From: Marisa cornuarietis
Taxonomy: Eukaryota > Mollusca > Gastropoda > Architaenioglossa > Ampullariidae
Direction: 5' to 3'
Length of the DNA: 64,000 nt
Assembly (NCBI GenBank): GCA_004794655.1
Contig: SMMW01000009.1
Location: 22,501-86,500 of the forward strand
This document shows, piece after piece, positions 27,001 through 37,478 of this stretch. Position 1 is the stretch's first letter; each line of letters starts with the position of its first letter. The position numbers were made by a program, and so were the translations under genes. The notes beneath the pieces are model-generated. The model saw only the letters and a program-made list of their open reading frames with translations, had not been told where the DNA came from and searched no databases.

Positions 27001-27705
27001 CTTCCTACTTCCCTCCTTCGGCTTTTCATCTTCGTTGTTCCTCCCCAATTAACACCTGTAAGTCCCTCGAATAAAAACTAAGTTACGACTTAACTAAGTG
27101 CAGCTTCATCTGCGTTGCCTGTATTTTGTGTTCTGATCACACCTCGACGAGTCCGGGTCCACTGCTAAAGCTAAACCCTTTTTTTCCTTCAGGTTTCACC
27201 TTAGCTTCATCTATTGCACAACAAGAAGTGTTATCTTCTCACGAGCCATTTTATGTTCATTCTTTTAACCATTCTCTTTTGTGCGTGACTCTGTGGATAT
27301 GTTTCCGAACTCGCACCGGTACACATTCTTCTGTCCTCTGCGGCCCCGACTCAGTTTTTGCACAAGGGAAATAATATTACTTGCAAATGTGGACTTCGGG
27401 TTCACTTGGTTCTGGAAATTCTTTTCTTCGTGAAAAGGGCGTCAAAGCCAGGTTTTAGAAGGCCCGAATTTTACACGTCGCTTGCTCGTGTCCTTCTTGC
27501 TCTTTCCCACCAAGTCGATTAGCGCTAATGTCTTTCGCGTGGTTGGACAACGGTTGGCTGCCTGCGCAAGTCGGACAACCCGGCAGCAGTTCGAAACAGG
27601 ACGAGGGAGGTTGAAGAGGCAGACGTAAGCAGAATTGCTTGACAACTCGGTCTGTGCTCTTGTTTGTAGCTCACAGCGAGGTCTTATGAGGGGGGGTGAG
27701 GAGGA

Positions 27706-27763
27706 TTGGTTGGTTGGTTGGTTGGTTGGTTGGTTGGTTGGTTGGTTGGTTGGTTGGTTGGTT
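27706..27763. repeat. (GGTT)n tetranucleotide microsatellite
   Basis: About 14 units. Minus-strand translation gives NQPT repeats, which explains the long open frame over 27.4-28.0 kb. Confidence 0.95.
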
Positions 27764-28277
27764 GAGCTGAGACACTGGTTGTGTGGGAGGGTAGAAGTCG
27801 TATCGGACTTAAGGCTGTGGTGCGCGTGGTGCATGCGCGTGTGCATATGTGTGTGTGTGTTGGGGGGGGGATTTGTGTGTGCGCGCGAGCGTTTGCGGAT
27901 TTTCCCGAGTTCACCTTGACAACTGAAAGCGAAGTGTATCCCCCGCTGGTGCATAGAGCCTCCCACCCAGCCATTCACCCCCCCACCCACCCGACACACA
28001 CACTGGAAATGGCCACGCCATCTCACCTGACATGATTAATCCCGCCTCGCTTTTTTCACCTGGGGCACTCTCGTCTATGGTGACTGCCAGGAGACACCAC
28101 CCATCGACAGGCTGAGAAAGGTTCGTGATTTGTTAACAGCCTTCCAGTGTAAAGCCAAGCGTCAGGCTTTGGTGTCCGCCACTTGTGCAAAAAATCGTCG
28201 GCTTCTAGACCACAGGACAGCAGGTTCACATGGTGTCTGCGAAAGTCCTGCTGCACCATTTCAGTGTATGTATATAT

Positions 28278-28278
<1 letters not shown>

Positions 28279-28340
<62 letters not shown>
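28279..28340. repeat. (GT)n microsatellite
   Basis: About 31 GT units followed by an AGAGACAGAGAG stretch. Confidence 0.95.
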
Positions 28341-28347
<7 letters not shown>

Positions 28348-31300
28348 CAGAGAGAGAAATGAGGGTTTATTAACTTGAAAAGAGTGAGTCTGATTAATTA
28401 CCGACACTAACAGTTCCTGGCCAGACACGTTTTCAGCTTACAGACTATGGTGACACTTTTGGTTTTAGAGTCAATTGTAATCTTTGAAATAAGAGAGGTA
28501 AAGAAATATGGATATAAGGTAGGAGACAGAAAGGATAGAAAGCTGGACATATATAAAAAATAAAAGGAAGATGAAGGATAAATACGAAATAGACAAAAGC
28601 CGTTTCCCGTAAGCAAGTAAAAAGGACTGGAACTGAGATTCTACGCGTGCATTTTGATTGTTCAAAGTTGAAACATGCTGAGTTTGGAGATCATTTTCAG
28701 TGAGCCCGAGAAAACCTGAGTTTTGTCAAATGATACACTTTTCCAACAGTCCGTCATGCATGAGCCAAGATCACGGTGAAATTCTTTCACATACAGTTAC
28801 GTAGTGTCTGAGAAGGAAAAGAAAATTCATAAAGATTATTTTTCTTTGTGCACATCCCCCGGATATTACCCGACGTACCTAGTATTCTCCTTGAGGTCCT
28901 GGTACTCGTACTCGGATACAATTGGAACAAAGTTTGAGTCCCTGGCCAGGTCTGGGGAACTCGTCAGTAAGAGTGGCACTTGTAGGACGCCGCTTGTCTT
29001 ATCTGTTCTAGAACTTTCACCAGAGGAAAACTCTCCAGCTTTGCGATAACACACCTGTCGTGTTCACACCCAGTCCCGAAATCAGCGACGGCCAAATAAA
29101 AAAATCAAAGAGAGAAGAAGGTAACGTTCCCCACAATACAGACTTAAGAGGAAAAGAGAACCTGCTTCACATTCTTGGACCGTCCTCAGGGTACCTGGAC
29201 CTTAAAAATCCTGGCTAGCTAACACAACAGAACGGTTGGTCATGGCATGTCAGACTTGCTTATCGTTACTAATGACAGGCCTAGGTAGCGAGAATTGTCA
29301 GCCGCTGCTGTATTCGTTTGCCATGTTCCCCCCCCCCCTCCGCCCTTCTCTCTCTCTCCCCGCAACAACCAGTAGCGGGAGACTAGCTACGCGGTCGTCT
29401 GCTGGTGAGAGTCGAGGGAGGCACTGAATGGAGGAAAAGCTTTGAAAGCTAAGAGATATCTTCGTAAGGTTTCATATTATTTTTGATTAGGACCGAGGCA
29501 TGAATCATTGTAACACGACAGCTGATTAATTCTTTCTTCACGACCGCCATTTTCCTTGTTACAGGAACCCGTCCACCCTCTTCCTGCTATTACGGATCAC
29601 TGCAATTTAGGTGTCTATGGTTCATTTCCCACAGCGGACGTTTTTCTGTTTATTAAGGTGAGTGTGGTTTTGGAATCATTTTCTGCAACATTTTGGTTAT
29701 GGATATGTTTCTTTTCTTCAGTCTACACTCTTATCGGATTACATGGCATCCTGTCGATCTGAGATGGAAATAAAGTGATATATATGTATATGCTAGTATG
29801 TCAGTGATTGAGTATATATAAGTAGTCGCGTGTGCGTACATAAGAAAAAGAAAAACGTTTTCATAATCAGAGGAGCTAGTTATCAATTATTTGTCAGACT
29901 CTCCAGCTATTCTTTTCTGCTTCAAAGCAGACATGATTACTCTACGGTGTCATTAAACCTACACGAATACTAATGCTTATATCGATTGAAAATAATAATC
30001 AGGCATATGAGAGAACGTATAAAAACTGTAATTACTGCTTAAAATTCTGAGGCTTCAATTTTTGCTCAGTGAGCTGGAAAGCAGAATAAAATCTTTTACA
30101 TCCCTTTGACGAAAACTGTATCAGAAAAAATTTAATATCGAAGCGTATTTGAAGTAAAGCTTGCGTCCCACCCGAACCCCCCCCCCCCAAAAAAAAAACA
30201 TGTAAAAAAATATGGACTGTCTGACCTTTTAATGTAACATGTTCATAATGAAAACTTGCCATTTACAAGAAATGAATGGGATTCTGTAGATGACGAACTA
30301 GTTATGAACATTGCACACACCATTCAGTGCTGATAGAGTGGATCCAGCTCTGTCAAAGAAATGTTTTTATAAAAATAAAAAAAATATTTTACGGCACAAG
30401 GACTTGGAAGATAAAACACTTGGAACAACCGTTGTTGATGGAATGTGTGTGGATGGGGGGGGGAAGAAAAGGAAGTCAGGGCTCAGACAGGGTCAAACCA
30501 TGGTCGCAGACTGACCACTGACGCCATTCTCACTGTCAGTCGTGTCTGGGAGACGATGTACAGCGACCACCTCCACAACACAGGGGTCGTCGCTCAGGAA
30601 ACCAAAGGGAGACCATTCTACTGTTGTACGTGGCCTCGTCGGTAGACAAATCGCTTCCTGTCGAGTCGTCAATGGCCGCAGACGTCGCCTGCCGTCTGAG
30701 CAGTCCCTGGCGCCATTTTGCGTAACTCTAGACGGATTTCTTTTACTGTCAGCACCATACCAGCCTGCAGCGAACAGGTAGGCCACCTTGTCATTGAAAG
30801 CTTCCTGTATCAGGTCAACTGAAGTCATCAGTGTGTCGTGCTAAACCGTCAAAGGTATTCTGTAGGCTGGAGGTAAGTCGCATTTTTAGTTCTTGACCGT
30901 GGCAGCAAGGTTGGATAGCTGGAAAAAGAAGACACGTAGTGGGATTGAGGTATTATTATTATTATTAGAGAATTTGTACCCATGTGAATGTGAACTCAAT
31001 GCGCTGCACACAAAGTCTACAAACGAACCAACAGTCAACCAAACAAGAAACATTGGCGCCAGCAGACAAAGGACACCAACATTTTATATATAAAATAGAC
31101 ATGTGAGGATACTACAGCCCCTCTTGACACACAAAGAGAGAGAGAGATTCGTTCTCTAGAAAGCAAAGAGGTTGATTCTATTGGATTATGGCTACACATT
31201 CGGAAAAGATTACATCTATATCAACGCGCATGGCCACAGGTGGGTACCATGAAGTCTGATGAACACAACAGGAGTGTATCCTCCCTTCTCTTCTGCGAAC

Positions 31301-31360
31301 TTCATTGTTGAGGCCATCATCATGCAATTGTCATTTATGAGCTGACTTCACTGAGTTAGT

Positions 31361-31382
31361 GCGTGCGTGCGTGCGTGCGTGC

Positions 31383-31417
<35 letters not shown>

Positions 31418-31418
31418 C
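31361..31418. repeat. (GTGC)n(GT)n(GA)n compound microsatellite
   Basis: Six GTGC-type units grade into GT and then GA units. Confidence 0.92.
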
Positions 31419-32561
31419 GAGTGAGTGTAGAATGTCTAGATCGGTCATGATAAGTTTTTAAACCCACCCTACAATTTTATAATTTGCTACAATTTACACG
31501 TGCGCGCGAGTTTGTGTGCAGGTGTGTGAGCGTGTGTATGAGAGAAAGCGAATGTGTGTGAAGAGACAGATGAAAAAAATATGTAAATATGAAGAGATAT
31601 TTTGTGTAACCCTGCGTCCTCATGACAACTTGTATGGAGCAACTGCAACAGCAAGCCCCTCTATGTGCGATGCTCCTTAACATGGTCTGTTCTTGGAAAA
31701 CCTAGATTTTGCCTTTATGCCAGGCTGTCTCCCTAAATGGTCTCAATAGGCATCTTAAAATGCATCACTTTAAATAGCTATGGTATTTGAAAACAACTTA
31801 ACTACAAGCCTCCATAAACTAAAACTTTTCTCGTGTTTTACTTACTTTAGCCAAACGTACGCCAGCTTTGTCGCTCAGACCACATGAAGGATAAGCATTG
31901 GCAGACTTAACTGTATTAATTCTTCGCTCCATCTTTATTTAATCTTTAACGTACTGTTCGTTCATTCTCCATCATTCTGCAATTAATTTCTCCCGACATC
32001 TATCAAAATAGTCGTTTTTATTTCACCGGAATGGCGTATTTTCAAAAGGCGTGCAATTATTTTTGAAGGAAATTGCAAACATTTCTTTTATTGTTGTTGA
32101 CTCTGTATTTTGTATTGGTTTTTTTTTCAGCAACAAGGGAATTGTCCTGGAGAACCAATTCATCTGGATCAGCACTCAATGTGTCTAGCACATGACGGCA
32201 AAAATGCATTTGTTTTTGTCATGTGGCAGAACCTATAATGATGCTTGATGAACATCAGCTTATAAAGGGCCAGTCCTCTGTCTCAGGACAACTATTGATT
32301 ACCACTCAGTTCCATTTAAGCCTGACAGCATGCCGTTCGTCTCAAAGTATCGTCGTGTGAAGGGGAAGCCAGGCGTGTTTTCACTAAGTAAGGCTTAAGA
32401 ATGAAAACAGATGTTTGCATTAGCATGGGCGCCGCGTTAATGCTCCTTCGTCACACCGGTCTGATGCTGGTGAACCCACGTTTGAACCCCCGTGTTTAGC
32501 GGGGCCCGAGCCTTCCGAGGCACAGCGACTCCCACCCTCCCCCTCTCCACCTGTCGGCAGC

Positions 32562-33053
32562 ATGTTAAGACTGGAGTTCAATGCCTCCTTGGATAATGTC
32601 TCAAGCCTGCAGCTGGCCGACCTACCGTTCCTGATGCCGCATCCGTTCCTGGGGAGCTTCCACGAGCACTACACCAACGTCCACTGCTACACCAGCCTGG
32701 TAGTGTGCGTGCCTGGTATCGTCAGCAATGTCATCATCATCTGCATCCTCATGCGCAAGGACATGCGCAGTCCTACCAACCTGCTGCTGTCCTGGCTGGC
32801 TGTGTCCGACGTGCTGACCATGGTCCCTTACATCCCCTTCGCGGCAAATTTCTACTGCCCGCCGGTCACCCCGGTCGAGGCCCCCGAGCGCTTCACCATC
32901 GGCTGGGTGACCTTCCTGCTGATGATGCTCAACAGCACCAGCATCACCCACACCATCTCCGTGTGGCTGGGAGTGTCGTTGGCGGCCTTCAGGCTCATTC
33001 ACATTCGTTTTCCCGCCAGAGGTCACGTCGCTAAGGAAAAACGATTTCGCCAG
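32562..33053 (+). CDS. Gene 1 exon 1: dmsr/FMRFamide-receptor-like GPCR, N-terminus to TM3
   Basis: First coding exon (residues 1-164) of a 383-residue class A GPCR, predicted to be a plasma-membrane receptor for an amidated neuropeptide. The extracellular N-terminus has two N-glycosylation sequons (N7-A-S, N12-V-S). TM1 is about 45-65 with N56 at the usual TM1 asparagine position. TM2 is about 73-95 and contains LAVSD with the sodium-site aspartate D83, then LTMVPYIPFA and FYCPP. TM3 is about 117-147 and ends in LAAFRLIHI, so the DRY motif is replaced by AFR, as is typical of myosuppressin/dmsr/sex-peptide-receptor-like families. The exon ends after codon 164 (CAG) at a GTAACG donor, phase 0. 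The start is the first ATG of the frame. A pyrimidine-rich tract ending in GGCAG lies just before it, so a splice acceptor directly upstream is possible. Family assignment is from motif recognition; the ligand is unknown. Confidence 0.93.
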
Positions 33054-33293
33054 GTAACGAACATGCGTTGCTGTTTGATATTGGTTTCTGACAAATCTTT
33101 ATCTGGGAAAAAAAACTTGTTTAGCTTCGTAAACATTACGAAGTAAATCCCGCAAACCAAGCATGGCCTGGGATCACCTGGAGCTTTTCTGTGATAGAAA
33201 TGCGTGTTCGTGGGCGTCTTTTTTCTAGAAAGATAAGGGGCTATTCACCCAAACTTTGAGAAATAGTAGCAGCTATATCCAGCTATTAGATAA

Positions 33294-33612
33294 TAAATCT
33301 TGCAGACCATTAGTCTTTTAAATGACAACAGGAGTGCTCAGCGAAAATCGCTGAAAATAAAGCACAAAGTATCACAAAAACATGTTCCGGTACCACCATT
33401 TGTGACAAAGAGGCATGAAAAGTTTTCTGTTAATATTTTTCTCTTAAGCACACCTGGATTTGTCGAGAAAACAGGAAGTGACGAAACGAACGTATTTCTA
33501 AAAATAGCACCGTTTGCACTAGCATAAGTCGAAGATAAAAGATGCAATCCTCGGTAAAAGAAAACTGATCAGGACACATTGTACTGTTGCTGAATGTTCT
33601 CTTCGACACTCA
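33294..33612 (+). repeat. Dispersed repeat, copy B (inside gene 1 intron)
   Basis: Diverged direct copy of the segment at 14068-14370. Shared blocks are GCTCAGCGAA, AAAACAGGAAGTGACGAAA, GTATTTCTAAAAATAGC, GATGCAATCCTCGGTAAAAG, CAGGACACATTGT and GTTGCTGAATGTTCTC, all in the same order. An open frame (33300-33527) ends at the same relative place as the one in copy A. The copy runs into the THAP-like segment that follows. Confidence 0.8.
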
Positions 33613-33845
33613 GAGTGAGTTAGTTTGTACTCATGAGGGAAATCCTAAAGATAATGGCAGCAAACACCAGTGGATTCACTTTGTTCAAATTGCCATGCGA
33701 ACTTTGTCCCCACACCGTACTCATGAATTTGCTCAAAACATTTCAAAAATCGATTGTTATTCAGTCACTTATACAGTACAAGCAAGTCTTGGACTTTCAG
33801 TAAACCGAAGAAATCTTATTCCTACAGCAGTGCTTACTATACAAA
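33580..33845 (+). pseudogene. Decayed THAP-type zinc-finger domain
   Basis: Pieces of a THAP (C2CH) DNA-binding domain occur in the right order: CTVAEC (C-x4-C, cysteine codons at 33580 and 33595), WIHFVQIA with the conserved tryptophan (33671), ICSKHF (C-x2-H, 33730-33741), and a terminal LIPTAVLTI resembling the family's AVPTIF end (about 33827). The pieces alternate between two plus-strand frames, so at least three frameshifts separate them and the domain cannot be translated as it stands. THAP domains occur in P-element-type transposases and in host proteins derived from them. The link to the flanking dispersed repeat suggests a mobile-element origin, which is inference. Confidence 0.6.
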
Positions 33846-34924
33846 AGCAAGAGATGTTAAAACCGACTACGACTGCTGGTAGATCAAGCACCAGATATGC
33901 CACATCGACAGTTTCTACACCGTCTGGTCTACAAATAACATCGTGTGACAGTCACAAACACATCATCAGTCGTATCTTTATCCAGCATAATGCTAAAAAC
34001 AACTGATAGTGTGAGGGCGCCATTGATGTGTATGATCGAAACAGTTAAAAAAGGAAAAAAAAAGAATTGAGGGTGGTAAACATATTATAAGGAGCTTAAA
34101 CGGGAACACGTGCGAGTATCAGTAAGTAAATAGAAAATTTTGCATGCAGCTAAATGAGGAAGAAATAAGTTTTTACATCGATAAACATGTTTCAAACTAT
34201 CATTATATTTTTAATTGTAAAAAAAATCCTTATCACCAGTCAGTTGTAACTATTGTTGCCCATTAAATTTTGATCTGATTGACTTACCAGTCTGTTTAAT
34301 GAATTCAGTTTGGACCATTTAATTGTTTTGTTAACTTCATTCGAAGCTTCTAAATAAAGTTCCAATCTGTAGGGCTGTATTCCAAATTCACCTGTTTCAT
34401 TTTGGGGCGAACAAAATCGTTTCGTGAACACGACAACCTGAGTGATGTTTCTTCATTTCACTCGAAGATATGCAAATTCGGTTACAAATTTGTTACAAAT
34501 ACTTCGATCTCGTGAGAGAACTCTTCAGTATAGGAGACTAATTTTTTCCGGCCCTCCTAGTTGCAGGTGGGAATGCCGATGTTTGAAGGCTTATATCTTT
34601 AAAATTAAGGATCATGATGTACTCATATTTTGGGAATTATTGTTTTAAAACGAGCTTAACCCGATCATAAAGAAATAATGTTGCGAGCCAGTTGACCTTT
34701 AAAAGGGAGCGTTATTGGTGATGGGAAAGGGAGCTAATTTCCTAGGTGGTGGTGGCAGATACGTAACAGCCATAAGGAGACGTCCATTAAAGTGAGCAGC
34801 AATTGGCGTACCGTTTGGCACAGGCAGACTGGAAATCTGCTAGGAACGACAACTCTGTCTCAGGTTCCTGCAATTTCAGTCTCAATTACCACATTTCACT
34901 TTCAGCATTCGTTCTGCTGCACAG

Positions 34925-35584
34925 GTACAGGTGGTCATCGTGATGGTGATCATCGGATGCGTGGTGTCGCTTATCCCCAACTTCTCTGCCAACCGGGTCG
35001 AGGCGCTGGGCACCATCGGCAACGTCACCGTCTACCGCATCGCCGGCAGCACTGGCGACGGCTACGAGGAGAGCGCCGTCGACGGCGAGGCTGGACAGGG
35101 GCTACTTTCGCTGAAGGACACCATCCTCCACTACAGCATCGTGGCCAAGCTGCTGCCCTGTGGGTTGATGCTAGGCGCCACCTGCCTTCTCTTTTATCAC
35201 GTGACCATCGCGGGCCTCAAGAGGCGGCGCCGTCTGATGACCTTCTCTGCCGGCCCACAGTCCCTGTCGATGAGCAGGAGAGCCAGCCAGCAGGCCCAGA
35301 CCACGTGGCTGCTAGTGACAGTCCTTGTTCTCTTTCTCATCACGGAGCTGCCCCATGGAGTGCTTCTAATGATGAGCGTCAGAGTGGCTGGGTTCTATCA
35401 GACCGTGTATTACCCGCTCTCTGATTTCTTTGACTTCCTCGCCCTCGTCAACAACGGCATCAACTTTCTCTTGTATTGCACCATGAGCCAGCAGTTCCGA
35501 AGTAAAGTGGCGGAATTTTTCCCATGCAAGCGGTCTGCTTTAAGTTCCGGCGCAGAACGAAGGGTTGTGACATCCTCGGTGTGA
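34925..35584 (+). CDS. Gene 1 exon 2: dmsr/FMRFamide-receptor-like GPCR, TM4 to C-terminus
   Basis: Second coding exon (residues 165-383, stop TGA at 35582-35584). The acceptor was placed after GCTGCACAG because exon 2 then begins VQVVIVM and reaches the SLIPN at the end of TM4 with exactly the spacing seen in the intronless paralogue at 55-56 kb. Using the next AG, 6 nt later, would delete two residues. TM4 is about 165-182. Extracellular loop 2 is long, has sequons N183-F-S and N197-V-T, and has no cysteine. TM5 is about 233-258. Loop 3 is basic (KRRRR at 263-267). TM6 is about 292-314 with FLITELPHG in place of CWxP. TM7 is about 332-351 with NNGINFLLYC in place of NPxxY. A short helix 8 follows (QQFRSKVAEFF) with C365 as a possible palmitoylation site. 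The total of 383 residues matches the 384 of the paralogue. Confidence 0.93.
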   Translation, partial: VQVVIVMVIIGCVVSLIPNFSANRVEALGTIGNVTVYRIAGSTGDGYEESAVDGEAGQGLLSLKDTILHYSIVAKLLPCGLMLGATCLLFYHVTIAGLKRRRRLMTFSAGPQSLSMSRRASQQAQTTWLLVTVLVLFLITELPHGVLLMMSVRVAGFYQTVYYPLSDFFDFLALVNNGINFLLYCTMSQQFRSKVAEFFPCKRSALSSGAERRVVTSSV

Positions 35585-36045
35585 CCAAAGTTTGTGGAGG
35601 CCTGCATGACGCCTTAAAATTGCTGCAAGGAGTGGGGAATGTCTTGTTTCTTTCCCGAAAACAGGCCACAAAAAGAATCATATTTTTTTTGCAGGGAAAC
35701 AATTTTCGCTTGAGTGTTTTGTTTTCAAGGCGCTCAAGGATACCCCCACGAAACTAAACGTGTCATGTGTTTATATGAAGAGAAACAGTTTAACATCTCT
35801 ACATATCAACCACAGTAATATTCGCTGTGCGTCTGAAGGCCTTGTTTGTTTGTTTATCATATAACTTCTCTGCGTAATATTTGTAAACCGTTTTGGGACT
35901 GGGGACCGAAAAGACGACCTTTTACCAAATTTGGATGCATTCTTTGACTGTAGTCTTGTTAGCATTCTAAACTCCATGTGTTCCGACATCAAACAAATAT
36001 AATTGGTACAACTCAAAGGTGAAGAGACAAGATCAACTTTCACTT

Positions 36046-36051
36046 AATAAA
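36046..36051 (+). promoter_or_regulatory. Candidate polyadenylation signal for gene 1
   Basis: AATAAA about 460 nt after the gene 1 stop, the first canonical hexamer noticed downstream. No transcript evidence can be read from the window, so this is a positional inference. Confidence 0.3.
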
Positions 36052-36720
36052 AAATAAGCTAATATTTGCCAGATGTACACGACAAACTGACTCCAGATAG
36101 TCAAACAGCAGTTAACATCTTTCCCTTTTTTGTAAAAAAAAACAACAACAACAGGCAGGGTGACAAGCTTTATTTTCGACTGAAATAATTAGACGACTAA
36201 TGTCTTTCAGCTAACAAAAAACTATTAAAGAGAGCGCCATTTCATTTTGTAGTGTTTTGTTTAATTGTGTTTTGTTTTGCCAGTGAGATGCCTGTCTAGC
36301 TTCAATCCTGCTTCGCTCTTAACGCTGACTTTTTTCTTTGCATTACGACAAACAGAGTCTAGCATTTTATTCCATCCTAAGGCGCAATGACGAACTTAGC
36401 TGAGACGAAATAAAGTCAGCCCCGGGGGCTCTCGATACAAGATCTCGTTGAACACCCAAAAAAACTGGCCTCATCCAAGGGCACGGATTTCCCAGTTCTG
36501 TCCCAGCGTGCAGGTTTAATGAAATTCTTCGTTGAAGAAATGTTTTTCTGCCTTAGAAGAAAATGCATGTAGCTGCCATTCTTCAGAGAATAACACTAGC
36601 TCGACTCCAGAGCACCCTTTTGAACCTTGGTGAAAGTGCTGTTCCCCTGAGTGACCCACCTTAACTTCATTAGACAGATAAGTACATAAGCTTTACCGTC
36701 TCAGTCTCACTCTGTGCTTG

Positions 36721-36723
<3 letters not shown>

Positions 36724-36794
<71 letters not shown>

Positions 36795-36860
36795 TGAGAG
36801 AGAGAGAGAAGAAAGAGAGTATATATATATATGTGTGTGTGTGTGTGTATGTGTGTGAGT
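36724..36860. repeat. (GT)n(GA)n(AT)n(GT)n compound microsatellite
   Basis: About 33 GT units, a GA run, an AT run and a second GT run in series. Confidence 0.95.
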
Positions 36861-37326
36861 GTGTATTCTTATATGAAAATATAATAAACAGTCATGTGCA
36901 GCATAACGACTTTCGGTCAACGACGGACCACATAATCGACAGTGGAACTGAATATTACCTAGCAGCAGGGGTTGTCATAAGATTATAACGAAGCTGAAGA
37001 ATTCCTATCACCTAGTGACTGCAGTAACATAAGATACTAAGGGAAGTGTAATACTCTGGTCGTCGCAGTCGTAGGGTCATAGCGTAACGCATTACTCAGG
37101 TGTTTATGGAGAGACTGGTTTACGACTTCCGCTTTGTAGTTTTGAACAAAAGGTTACACAATGTATCACTTAATTTAGGAGCGAAAAATTGCACCACATA
37201 TATCACATAGTAACAACATAGGAACAAGATGTTACAGCATGGATCACATAGCCTCAGAGTGCAGCAGGTGTGTACCATCTAAGTTTTCATAAACACACTT
37301 TACTATCTTCCCACATGGACAAAATC

Positions 37327-37478
37327 TCCTCCTAAATACGTATTTGTCACTCCTGAATACGTATTTGTCACTCCTAAATACGTATTTGTCACTCCTAAAT
37401 ACGTATTTGTCACTCCTAAATAAGTATTTGTCACTCCTAAATAAGTATTTGTCACTCCTGAATACGTATTTGTCAGGA
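37327..37478. repeat. 21-bp minisatellite, about seven units
   Basis: The unit TCCTAAATACGTATTTGTCA repeats in perfect register with only A/G and C/A variants (CCTGAATACG, CCTAAATAAG). The unit is a multiple of three, so both strands stay open and give SDKYVFR-type and SLLNTYL-type repeated peptides. No other evidence of coding. Confidence 0.92.

Larger units (their letters stand above)
27001..32561. other. No gene recognised upstream of gene 1
   Basis: Holds the GGTT and GT arrays and a CpG-richer patch at 30.5-30.85 kb with a 111-codon minus-strand frame (30493-30828, begins MTSVDLIQEAFNDKVAYLFA) that I cannot assign. Any 5' untranslated exon or promoter of gene 1 would lie in the right-hand part, but no specific element could be identified. 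Confidence 0.5.
33054..34924 (+). other. Intron of gene 1 (1871 bp, phase 0)
   Basis: Bounded by CAG|GTAACG and GCTGCACAG|GTACAG with a pyrimidine-rich tract before the acceptor (TTTCACTTTCAGCATTCGTTC region). Reading through the donor adds 30 residues and stops at 33144-33146. The intron contains copy B of the dispersed THAP-bearing repeat (about 33294-33850). The remainder is AT-rich with nothing recognised. Confidence 0.9.

Noticed and set aside
26581..27081. Leucine/phenylalanine-rich frames resembling membrane proteins
   Set aside because: They are translations of the imperfect TTA/CTN/TTC triplet array.
34792..35424. 210-codon plus-strand frame over gene 1 exon 2
   Set aside because: Out-of-frame shadow of the receptor exon; composition is arginine-rich shadow sequence.
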